A stretch of 12,234 nucleotides of DNA from CAYRJD01 sp964424585. Lineage in GTDB: Bacteria > Actinomycetota > Acidimicrobiia > Acidimicrobiales > Poriferisodalaceae. A model generated the notes under the pieces. That model ran no database searches. It was not told where the DNA came from and was given only the letters and a program-made list of their open reading frames with translations. The position numbers and the translations under genes were made by a program. This document shows, in pieces, positions 6,750 through 12,234 of this stretch. Numbering within the stretch: the first letter of the stretch is position 1; every line of letters begins with the position of its first letter. The stretch is from positions 1 through 12,234 of the forward strand of contig CAYRJD010000073.1 in assembly GCA_964424585.1 (NCBI GenBank). Reading direction: 5' to 3'.

Positions 6750-7986
6750 CGGCCAGACAACCCAAGACTGCAGCCTCTGGCGCACGCCCGGCTTTCGGTC
6801 GTTGTGGCTGAGCGGGCTGAGTTGGCACTGGGCGCGCTGGGCTATCGCGTTTCTCGCCGCGTATCACGTCAACGTCGTCACCGATTCGCCGCGCATGGTG
6901 CAGCTCACCGGCGCGGTGATGTGGGCGCCGCTGCTGTTCGGCGGAGCCATCGGCGGCGTCGTTTCCGACCGGTTCAACCGCGTGCGCACGGTGCAGCTGC
7001 AGGTGGTGGTGCTGATGCCGCTGGTGGTGCTCATCGGCGTCGCCGAGCGGGGAGGCTGGCTGGGTTTGCCGCTGCTGTTCGGGCTGCTGGTCGTCACCGG
7101 CTTCGGCTGGGTGACCGACATGACGAGCCGGCGAGCGCACATGTTCGAGATCGTCGGTCAGCGGCTGTTGCACAAGGCGATGGCGCTCGAGTCGGTGGCG
7201 CTGGCGTCGGGCATCGCGGTCGGCAACCTGGCGGGCGGCGCCATCGCCGACACGCTGGGCGTCGGCGCGGCGTTTTACGTGGTGGCGGGGTTGCTGGCGG
7301 CTTCGCTGGTGCTGCTGGCGCTGGTGAGTCGGGTGCCTACGCCTCGGGAGAGCGAGCCAGCCGCGCACCCTCCGGCGCTGCGCCAGCTGCGCGAGGGGCT
7401 GCAGCTCGCCAAGACGAACGCCAACTTGCGGTCGATCCTCGGCGTCACCGTCATCATGAACTTCTTCTTCTTCGCCTACTTCCCGGCGGTGCAGCGCATC
7501 GGCGACGCGCTCGACGCGTCGCCCACGCAGATCGGCTTGATCTCGTCGATGACGGGGTTCGGCATGATCACCGGCTCGCTGCTCACCGCATGGCTGCTGG
7601 GCGGTCGCTGGGGCTGGGCGTACGTCGGCGGCGTCGGCGGCGGGATGATCACGATCATTCCGTTCGCGATGTCGCCGACCGTGCCGTTCGCGGTGGTCGC
7701 GCTGTGGGTCGCAGCTTGCGGCAGCGGCTTCTTTGGTGCGACCCAGTCGACGCTGGTGATGACCAGCGTTGGCGCGCAGATGCGAGGCCGAGCGATGGGG
7801 CTGTTGAGCATGGCCATCGGCGCGCTACCGCTCGGCATGTATTCGCTCGGCGAGGTCGCCACCGCGCTCGGCACCCGCACCGCCCTGGTCATCTTCAATC
7901 TGTCCGGCCTCGTCGTGCTCGTCACCTGGGTCGCCGTCTTCCCTCAAGTCCTATCGCGCCGCGGCCCCCAAGACGCCGCCGCTTAG
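6691..7986 (+). CDS. Major facilitator superfamily exporter (MFS_3/EntS-like)
   Basis: A membrane protein of about 431 residues with about twelve hydrophobic segments in two six-helix halves. The loop between helices 2 and 3 has the MFS signature 'GGAIGGVVSDRFNRVR' (residues 84-99 from this start). The opening 'FRSLWLSGLSWHWARWAIAF' and the 'LHKAMALESVALASGIAVGN' region resemble the MFS_3 / enterobactin exporter EntS group, which exports small hydrophobic or siderophore-like molecules. The start is uncertain: ATG 6691 overlaps the coxF-like gene by 59 bp, while ATG 6700, GTG 6718 and GTG 6730 are also in frame, and none has a good Shine-Dalgarno. The overlap suggests co-transcription with the coxF-like gene, but an MFS exporter is not a known part of CO oxidation. 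Substrate unknown. Confidence 0.88.
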   Translation: MLSMRPCPTVLRAVPRQLASGQTTQDCSLWRTPGFRSLWLSGLSWHWARWAIAFLAAYHVNVVTDSPRMVQLTGAVMWAPLLFGGAIGGVVSDRFNRVRTVQLQVVVLMPLVVLIGVAERGGWLGLPLLFGLLVVTGFGWVTDMTSRRAHMFEIVGQRLLHKAMALESVALASGIAVGNLAGGAIADTLGVGAAFYVVAGLLAASLVLLALVSRVPTPRESEPAAHPPALRQLREGLQLAKTNANLRSILGVTVIMNFFFFAYFPAVQRIGDALDASPTQIGLISSMTGFGMITGSLLTAWLLGGRWGWAYVGGVGGGMITIIPFAMSPTVPFAVVALWVAACGSGFFGATQSTLVMTSVGAQMRGRAMGLLSMAIGALPLGMYSLGEVATALGTRTALVIFNLSGLVVLVTWVAVFPQVLSRRGPQDAAA

Positions 7987-8039
7987 TCGGCCTCGCTGCC
8001 CTGCCGATGCTGCGCCGTCCGTCTTCGTCGGCGCACGGG

Positions 8040-8045
8040 TAGACT
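8040..8045 (+). promoter_or_regulatory. Probable -10 element (TAGACT) for the TIGR04255 gene block
   Basis: TAGACT fits the actinobacterial -10 pattern TANNNT and lies 7 nt before GTG 8053, so transcription would start at or within about 3 nt of that GTG. No conserved -35 is visible. It falls in the 89 bp gap after the MFS gene, just where the lower-GC block begins, which suggests the block carries its own promoter. Confidence 0.45.
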
Positions 8046-8052
8046 GATCACC

Positions 8053-8076
8053 GTGACGACACCGACGGATCGCTGA
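8053..8076 (+). CDS. Possible leaderless 7-codon mini-ORF coupled to the TIGR04255 gene
   Basis: GTG 8053 opens a reading frame for MTTPTDR ending in TGA 8074-8076, which overlaps the ATG of the next gene as TGATG. Because TAGACT lies at leaderless distance from this GTG, the peptide could be the first thing translated and deliver ribosomes to the ATG at 8076, which has no Shine-Dalgarno of its own. It may instead be chance. No function is proposed for the peptide. Confidence 0.25.
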   Translation: MTTPTDR

Positions 8077-8831
8077 TGAACGCCTCCCCACGTCGCCGTT
8101 ACGCGCGCTCGCCGGTCGTTGAGGCAATCCTGGATGTCCAGGTGGAAGACCTCAGCAGCAGTGTGATCCCTAGGTTTCGCGCCTACGAGAACGTCGAGTA
8201 TCCGGCCCGGGACGAAGTCATTGTCTCGGGAGCGGAGGCTGAGGCTGACTCCGATGGTGTCGCTACCCGCTCGGTGCGGCGGCTCATCGGAATTCGACAT
8301 GGCACTGAGAATGGTCATCAGAATGCCCAACTGCGCACTGATGGCTTCATGTTCGCCCGTCTAGAACCTTACGATTGCTGGGAGAACTTCTTCGCTGATG
8401 CTAGAAGCATGTGGAGTGCCTACCTTGACCTCGCCGAGGAAGTGAATCTCATTCAGGTGGGAATGCGCTACGTAAACCTCATTGAGATTGGGTCAGAGGC
8501 GGTGGATTTGGACGACTATCTTCAAACTAAGCCAGAGATCGCAGCAAACTTGCCAGACGCTACCTCTGGCTTCTTTTTCAGTATCGACATACCCATGCCT
8601 CAGTTTCGCGCAACTACGCGGATCATTGAGACAGTCGTGCCGCGTGCGCCAGCTCGTTCGTCTCCGCAACTCGTGCTCGACATTTTCGCATTCAGAAGCC
8701 TCGATCAAACCTCCATAGCCACCAGTTCGGCGCTCGATGAGTTTGATGATGTTTGTGACGACCTACACGAGGCTGCGACGCTGGCGTTTGAATCGTCGAT
8801 TACAGACAAGGCAAGGGAGAATTTCAGATGA
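8076..8831 (+). CDS. TIGR04255 family protein, function unknown
   Basis: A 251-residue soluble protein without signal peptide or membrane segments. It matches the TIGR04255 pattern (a sporadically distributed family): 'SPVVEAILDVQ' at 12-22, then a 'LRTDGFMFARLEPYDCWENF' strand-helix block near residues 87-106, the 'VGMRYVNLIEI' motif at 128-138 with G129 and N134, an 'LDDYL' element, and the C-terminal 'DLHEAATLAFESSIT' followed by 'KARENF'. The length is typical. The biochemical role of the family is unknown to me. The gene is lower in GC than the cox genes and uses codons such as CTT, GCA and AAA that they avoid, a sign of transfer. Its stop overlaps the next start as ATGA, implying translational coupling. 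The start ATG 8076 lacks a Shine-Dalgarno but overlaps the stop of a mini-ORF. Confidence 0.85.
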   Translation: MNASPRRRYARSPVVEAILDVQVEDLSSSVIPRFRAYENVEYPARDEVIVSGAEAEADSDGVATRSVRRLIGIRHGTENGHQNAQLRTDGFMFARLEPYDCWENFFADARSMWSAYLDLAEEVNLIQVGMRYVNLIEIGSEAVDLDDYLQTKPEIAANLPDATSGFFFSIDIPMPQFRATTRIIETVVPRAPARSSPQLVLDIFAFRSLDQTSIATSSALDEFDDVCDDLHEAATLAFESSITDKARENFR

Positions 8832-9133
8832 CGCTGCTGCTTGAGGCACCGGAGCGACGAGGGTCAGAGTGGTTGCTGGCCATGCGTAACGACGTCCATC
8901 TTGATGAAGAGCGTGTTGCTGTCGCCCCCGTGACAGACGATGCGGCCATTCGAAAGAGCTTAGCGAGGTGCCTCTTCTGGCATATGGTAATGTCGGCGCT
9001 AGAGGAAGTCGACCCAGTTGACGAGCCGCTGGAGATCGTTTCACTGACGCCTGAGGAAGTCAGGGATGTACTGCAGTATACGTCGTCAGAATACATCATG
9101 TATCCGGTTGAGCTTCCACCTCTTGAAGATTGA
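8828..9133 (+). CDS. Hypothetical protein, coupled to the TIGR04255 gene
   Basis: A 101-residue protein I do not recognise. It is acidic, with a central helix-rich part ('AAIRKSLARCLFWHMVMSAL') and a C-terminus rich in Glu and Tyr ('EEVRDVLQYTSSEYIMYPVE'). It has no signal peptide or clear membrane helix. The ATG overlaps the TIGR04255 stop (ATGA, 8828-8831), which supports expression as a pair and possibly a physical partnership. GC content is as low as in the gene before it. A small regulatory or antitoxin-like partner is possible but nothing in the sequence proves it. Confidence 0.65.
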   Translation: MTLLLEAPERRGSEWLLAMRNDVHLDEERVAVAPVTDDAAIRKSLARCLFWHMVMSALEEVDPVDEPLEIVSLTPEEVRDVLQYTSSEYIMYPVELPPLED

Positions 9134-9148
9134 GTCAGGCGAATTCCC

Positions 9149-9712
9149 GTGTGGTTGAGCGAGATACCGGTGCCTGACAGCCCCTTGCGCCAAGGTGATC
9201 TGTTGGTAGATGTGCCCAGGCCGATACTTCGCCTTCCAGTGAAGGCGGAGAACTTTCTCGAAAACCAACCAATGACGGTGGTCCCAGTAGAGACAGGCCC
9301 CGCGATCGTTATATCGCAGTGCTGCACCAACGAGAACAGCAAGCACGTTGTGATCGCGTCTGTTCGCCGTCGAGGTGGTCTTCAACCGCATGAACGGGCG
9401 GCACTACTGAAGGACGAGCCCGATATCGTTGACGGTGCGCTTCACAACTATACGCTTGATTCATTTGCTCTGAAAGCCTACGCGGATGTTCTTGAGAGTC
9501 TAGATGAGGACCATTTCTGGGTGGCCGAACTTTCTCGGATGACCGCATTCGTGGGAGATGACACCTCACTCAAGGATCTGCGACGAGCACAGATGGAGCC
9601 AGAGGAACGCCGATTACTGAGGATTAAGCTGGCACATCGGTGGGCGCGGCCAGAGGAGAGCGACGCGCAACACCTTATGGCTCGGGGCATACCTCCGGGA
9701 CCCACGCCGTGA
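9149..9712 (+). CDS. Hypothetical protein with an 'ISQCC' motif
   Basis: A 187-residue soluble protein of unknown function. An N-terminal 'SPLRQGDLLVDVPRPI' segment leads into 'VETGPAIVISQCCTNENSK' at about residues 48-66. This recalls uncharacterised island proteins with a 'QGD...VP' opening and a hydrophobic strand ending in SQ-x-C, usually followed by Asp; here C-C-T replaces C-D. A conserved catalytic role for this Cys is only a guess. The C-terminal half is helical and charged ('LRRAQMEPEERRLLRIKLAH'). The start is GTG 9149, 15 bp after the previous stop; a TTG at 9155 is possible. Its stop overlaps a GTG (GTGA, 9709-9712) of a possible short ORF. GC and codon use match the two preceding genes, so the three probably moved together. 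Confidence 0.65.
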   Translation: MWLSEIPVPDSPLRQGDLLVDVPRPILRLPVKAENFLENQPMTVVPVETGPAIVISQCCTNENSKHVVIASVRRRGGLQPHERAALLKDEPDIVDGALHNYTLDSFALKAYADVLESLDEDHFWVAELSRMTAFVGDDTSLKDLRRAQMEPEERRLLRIKLAHRWARPEESDAQHLMARGIPPGPTP

Positions 9713-9822
9713 CCGCCAACGGCGTGAGGAGGGCCGCGTCGATGTCGCCGAAGGCGCGCGTGCGGTTGCGTAGCGGCGCGGGTAGGTTTGGGGGCTGGCA
9801 ACCACCTGAGGAGGACGTCTGA
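9709..9822 (+). CDS. Possible 37-residue linking ORF upstream of the surface protein
   Basis: GTG 9709 overlaps the stop of the preceding gene (GTGA), and the frame ends in TGA 9820-9822, overlapping the ATG of the surface protein (TGATG). The product would be a basic peptide starting MTANGVRRAASMSPKARVRL, with the Shine-Dalgarno of the next gene embedded in its last codons. Overlaps at both ends suggest translational coupling, but the peptide has no recognisable family and no strong ribosome binding site. It could be plain intergenic DNA. Confidence 0.25.
   Translation: MTANGVRRAASMSPKARVRLRSGAGRFGGWQPPEEDV
9809..9816 (+). promoter_or_regulatory. Strong Shine-Dalgarno of the surface protein gene
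   Basis: The sequence AGGAGG (within 9809-9816) lies about 7 nt before ATG 9822. It is the best ribosome binding site in the window and shows that ATG 9822, not GTG 9892, is the natural start of the downstream gene. This makes the frameshift at the G-run significant. Confidence 0.75.
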
Positions 9823-9926
9823 TGCGTCGGTTTGTGAAGCTGAGTTGCGGGGGGGGGGGTTGCACTTTTAGTTGTTGCTGCTTTTGGCGCGGTGGTTGGG
9901 TCGCAGGTGCTGCCGCCGGGCGCTGA
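9822..9926 (+). pseudogene. Out-of-frame 5' end (signal peptide) of the surface protein
   Basis: From ATG 9822 the frame reads MRRFVKLSCGGGG, then leaves the correct frame at the G-run and stops at TGA 9924-9926 after 34 residues. In the +1 frame right after the run the sequence reads VALLVVAAFGAVVGSQVLPP, a clear hydrophobic signal-peptide core. Taking out one G (11 to 10) joins the basic n-region (R2, R3, K6), this core and the following 780 codons into an 803-residue secreted protein. As given, the gene is therefore interrupted in its signal peptide. Confidence 0.75.
9849..9859 (+). repeat. Homopolymer of eleven G in the signal-peptide coding region
   Basis: A run of 11 G lies between a start codon with a perfect ribosome binding site and a signal-peptide core in another frame. 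Its length sets whether the surface protein is made with a signal peptide (10 or 13 G) or not (11 or 12 G). No comparable run was noticed elsewhere in the window. It could be a contingency tract or a base-calling error. Confidence 0.9.
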
Positions 9927-12234
9927 CGGCCCGGCTAGCGATTGTTCGGGGCAGGTGCCGATCGTGGTGGCGTCTGATGAGGCGGCGCAGTCTGATCTCT
10001 ATTCCGGTGCAACCTTGGCGGGCGTGCTCGACACGACGTGCATCGTGTTGGCTGGTGCGCGCGACGCCGAGTTCGACCCGGCGCAGTTGGCGCGGTTGGA
10101 CGCGGCGGATGCTGAGGGTTGGGTGATGGGCGGCGAGGCTGCGGTGCCTGCGGCGAAGGTCGCCGGTCGCAGCTTGAAGCGTTTGAACGGGGTTGATCGC
10201 TGGCACACCGCGCGGCTGACGGGCGCGGTGGCTGTTGACCCTGGTGGCGACATCGCGGCGTTGACCGAAGCGACCGCGCCGGTTGAGGGGGAGGCTGCTG
10301 GTTCGTCGGTGATGGTGGATGGCTTTGAGGTGCGTCTGCCGCCGAACTTGGGCGCGGACTGTTCGGGTCAGGTGCCGATCGTCGTGGCGGCCGACGCGGC
10401 CGCGCAGAGCGACCTCTATTCCGCGGCGACGTTGGCGGGGGTGCTCGACACGACGTGCATCGTGTTGGCTGGGGCGCGCGGCGCGCCGATGGCAGCGGAG
10501 CAGTTGGCGCGTCTCGCGGCTGCCGACGGGAACGGCTGGGTCGTCGGCGGCGAGGCTGCGGTGCCTCCGGCGAAGTTGACGGGCTACAACCTCACCCGCC
10601 AAGGCGGCACCGACCGCTGGCACACCGCGCGAATCATCGGCGCGACTGCGGTGCAGCAGGCGGCTGCGACGAGCGCGTCGGACGTGACGACTACCACCCG
10701 CGCCGAGCCTCGGAACGCGGGCGGCGGCGGTTCGAGCCGCAGCAGCGGCGGCCGTTCGTCGGGTGGCGTGGCGCGCACCGGCGGCGGGTCGAGTCGTATC
10801 GGTACCTCCGGCGGCACGAACCGTCCAGCGGTGACGCCGCCCGGCACCACCACGACGTCGAGCACGACGACTTCCTCGACGACGACCACGGTTCCGGGTG
10901 GCAACGACGACGGCACCAGCAGCACGACGAGCAGCTCGTCGTCATCGACCACCGAACCAGCCAGTGACGTTGGCGACAGCAGCACGACGAGCAGCTCGTC
11001 GTCATCTACCACCGAACCAGCCAGCAACGGTGACGACAGCAGCACCACGACAACTAGCTCGGAGTCGACCTCGACTACCGAGCCAGCTGGCAACGGTGAC
11101 GACGCAACCGCGACGACCACCGAGCCAGCTGGCAGCGGTGGCGACGCAGCCACGACCACCACGACGAGTTCGTCGACAACCACCACCGTTCCGCCAACCT
11201 CGTCTGGTACCACGACGACGTCGAGCAGCACGACCACGACGACGACCAGCCCGCCGCCCGCGACAACCTCGAGCACGTCCACTAGCTCGTCGTCCACCAC
11301 AACGAGTTCGTCATCCACGACGATAACCACGAGTTCGACGACGACCACGACGGTCGCACCCAGCGCCGATCCGCAGGTGTCGGCGGGTGACGAGCATTCG
11401 TGCGCGGTGAGAGCCGATGGGTCGGCGGTGTGCTGGGGTGCCGACACCCACCAAAAGGCATCGCCATCAGAGTTGGACGAGGGCGAGTGGTTCACCCAGG
11501 TGTCCGCTGGTGACAACCATTCGTGCGGCCTAGTGAATGATGGATCGGTGGAATGTTGGGGTGCCGACGCCCGCGGGCAGGCGTCGCCGACGCCGCTGGG
11601 TGAGGGTGAGACGTTTACGCAGGTGTCGGCGGGCGATTCGCATTCGTGCGCGGTAAGAAATGACGGGTCGGTCGTGTGCTGGGGCGACAACAACAGGGGG
11701 CAGTCGTGGCCGCCACCGTTAGGCGAGGGTGAGACGTTTACGCAGGTGTCCGCTGGCACCCGCCATTCGTGTGGGTTGAAGTCGGATGGGTCGGTCGTGT
11801 GCTGGGGCACCTACATCTTCGGCGTTCCGCTAGCGCCGGTGACAACGCTTGGTGAGGGCGAGGCGTTCACGCAGGTGTCTGACGGCGTTGCGCACGCGTG
11901 CGCGGTGAAGAACGACGGGTCAGTGGCGTGCTGGGGTGTCGATACCGACGGGAGGTTGTCGCCGCCAGCGTTGGACGAGGGCGAGTCGTTCACGCAAGTG
12001 TCAGCAGGCAAGACGCATTCGTGCGCGGTGAAAAACGACGGGTCGGTGGTGTGCTGGGGCGACGACACTCATGAGAAGACGTCACCGCCGACCCTGGCTG
12101 CGGGCGAGTCGTTTACCCAAGTGTCAGCTGGCTACGACCACACGTGCGCGACGAAGAACGACGGCTCCTTCGTCTGCTGGGGCGACGATGACGCCGGGCA
12201 GTCGTCGCCGCCCGCTCCTCCAGCCACCGGCTGA
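9892..12234 (+). CDS. Secreted surface protein: two cell-wall-binding-like repeats, Ser/Thr-rich linker and seven RCC1 repeats
   Basis: The open frame as given runs from GTG 9892 for 780 residues; the real start is probably ATG 9822, one G-run frameshift upstream. Residues 17 to about 115 and 156 to about 255 form an internal duplication (139-residue period). Each copy starts DCSGQVPIVVA, has 'LAGVLDTTCIVLAGAR', then GGEAAVP and ends DRWHTAR. The patterns VVA...D.YSAATLAGVL, VGGEAAV and G.DRW.TA resemble the cell wall binding repeat 2 family, so I infer wall attachment. Residues about 265-490 are Gly/Ser then Thr/Ser/Pro-rich with TTEPA repeats, a stalk likely to be glycosylated. Residues 496-780 hold seven RCC1-type repeats of 41-43 residues, pattern VSAG..HSC.....GSV.CWG, each with two Cys. 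Seven units would close one beta-propeller with a disulfide per blade. The stop codon is the last base of the window. Ligand or partner unknown. Confidence 0.85.
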   Translation: MVGSQVLPPGADGPASDCSGQVPIVVASDEAAQSDLYSGATLAGVLDTTCIVLAGARDAEFDPAQLARLDAADAEGWVMGGEAAVPAAKVAGRSLKRLNGVDRWHTARLTGAVAVDPGGDIAALTEATAPVEGEAAGSSVMVDGFEVRLPPNLGADCSGQVPIVVAADAAAQSDLYSAATLAGVLDTTCIVLAGARGAPMAAEQLARLAAADGNGWVVGGEAAVPPAKLTGYNLTRQGGTDRWHTARIIGATAVQQAAATSASDVTTTTRAEPRNAGGGGSSRSSGGRSSGGVARTGGGSSRIGTSGGTNRPAVTPPGTTTTSSTTTSSTTTTVPGGNDDGTSSTTSSSSSSTTEPASDVGDSSTTSSSSSSTTEPASNGDDSSTTTTSSESTSTTEPAGNGDDATATTTEPAGSGGDAATTTTTSSSTTTTVPPTSSGTTTTSSSTTTTTTSPPPATTSSTSTSSSSTTTSSSSTTITTSSTTTTTVAPSADPQVSAGDEHSCAVRADGSAVCWGADTHQKASPSELDEGEWFTQVSAGDNHSCGLVNDGSVECWGADARGQASPTPLGEGETFTQVSAGDSHSCAVRNDGSVVCWGDNNRGQSWPPPLGEGETFTQVSAGTRHSCGLKSDGSVVCWGTYIFGVPLAPVTTLGEGEAFTQVSDGVAHACAVKNDGSVACWGVDTDGRLSPPALDEGESFTQVSAGKTHSCAVKNDGSVVCWGDDTHEKTSPPTLAAGESFTQVSAGYDHTCATKNDGSFVCWGDDDAGQSSPPAPPATG
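10918..11037 (+). repeat. Tandem 60-nt repeat (two near-identical units) in the Ser/Thr linker
   Basis: Units 10918-10977 and 10978-11037 are nearly identical over their first 47 nt (one mismatch seen, G/T at 10947 versus 11007) and encode a 20-residue unit ending TTEPASDVGD and TTEPASNGDD. Two more degenerate units follow with TTEPAGNGDD and TTEPAGSGGD up to about 11145. Because the period is a multiple of three, unit gain or loss would change stalk length without breaking the frame. Confidence 0.8.
11377..12222 (+). repeat. Seven tandem RCC1-type repeat units (about 123-129 nt each)
   Basis: Each unit begins with a GTGTC(G/C/T/A) codon pair for Val-Ser and encodes VSAG..HSCAV..DGSVVCWG followed by an E-G-E-x-F-T-Q tail. 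Unit 4 departs most, with a two-residue insertion and TYIFGVPLAPV after CWG; unit 5 has VSDG and HAC; unit 7 has HTCAT and lacks the EGE tail because the protein ends. The DNA is diverged enough that these are old duplications. Confidence 0.85.

Noticed and set aside
6804..8042. 412-codon + frame inside the MFS gene
   Set aside because: Arg-rich, without hydrophobic or domain pattern, and overlapped by a clear 12-helix transporter.
9640..9822. 60-codon + frame ending before the surface protein
   Set aside because: Its first part overlaps the 187-residue gene in another frame; only the part from GTG 9709 is worth keeping as a candidate.
10584..11810. 408-codon - strand frame rich in Val runs opposite the surface protein
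   Set aside because: The Val and Asp/Glu runs are the reverse complement of the Thr/Ser codons of the linker; no start signal and no family pattern.

Overview
The window comes from a high-GC bacterium. Lines I counted by hand give about 65-80% G+C in most genes and about 47% in one line of the 8.1-9.7 kb stretch. Three things point to an actinobacterium: the base composition, GTG/TTG starts, and a long Ser/Thr-Pro linker of 'TTTTVPP' type in a secreted protein. That linker style is one I associate with Acidimicrobiia such as Ilumatobacter-like lineages. This placement is inference; no rRNA or other marker gene is present.

Layout. (1) 22-1329: a MATE/DinF-type multidrug or toxin efflux transporter on the + strand, overlapping by 17 bp the convergent end of a small four-helix membrane protein on the - strand (1313-1717). 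(2) 1850-5667: an aerobic carbon monoxide dehydrogenase operon in the order medium (FAD), small (2x[2Fe-2S]), large (Mo-Cu) subunit, i.e. coxM-coxS-coxL. The large subunit carries the AYRCSFR active-site motif that marks form I, the bona fide CO-oxidising enzymes. (3) 5745-6749: an XdhC/CoxF-family maturation protein, then 6691-7986: a 12-helix major facilitator exporter. The AAA+ ATPase CoxD, the VWA protein CoxE and the membrane partner CoxG that often follow coxL are absent here. (4) 8053-9712: a lower-GC block of three tightly packed genes. The first is a TIGR04255-family protein (a sporadically distributed family of unknown function); the other two I do not recognise. The block looks horizontally acquired and starts from a likely leaderless promoter. 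(5) 9709-12234: a possible 37-codon linking ORF, then a large secreted or cell-wall protein. That protein has two repeats resembling the cell-wall-binding repeat 2 fold, a mucin-like Thr/Ser linker of about 230 residues, and exactly seven RCC1-type propeller repeats with paired cysteines. It ends with its stop codon on the last base of the window.

How the genes work together: coxMSL would oxidise atmospheric or environmental CO to CO2 and pass electrons to the respiratory chain, and the CoxF-like protein would help mature the Mo-Cu site. The transporters have no evident link to this.

The most striking observation is at 9822-9892. A perfect Shine-Dalgarno and ATG open the surface protein with a signal peptide, but a run of eleven G residues (9849-9859) puts the signal peptide out of frame with the remaining 780 codons. 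Removing one G restores an 803-residue secreted protein. This is either a homopolymer sequencing error or a slipped-strand phase-variation switch on a surface protein.
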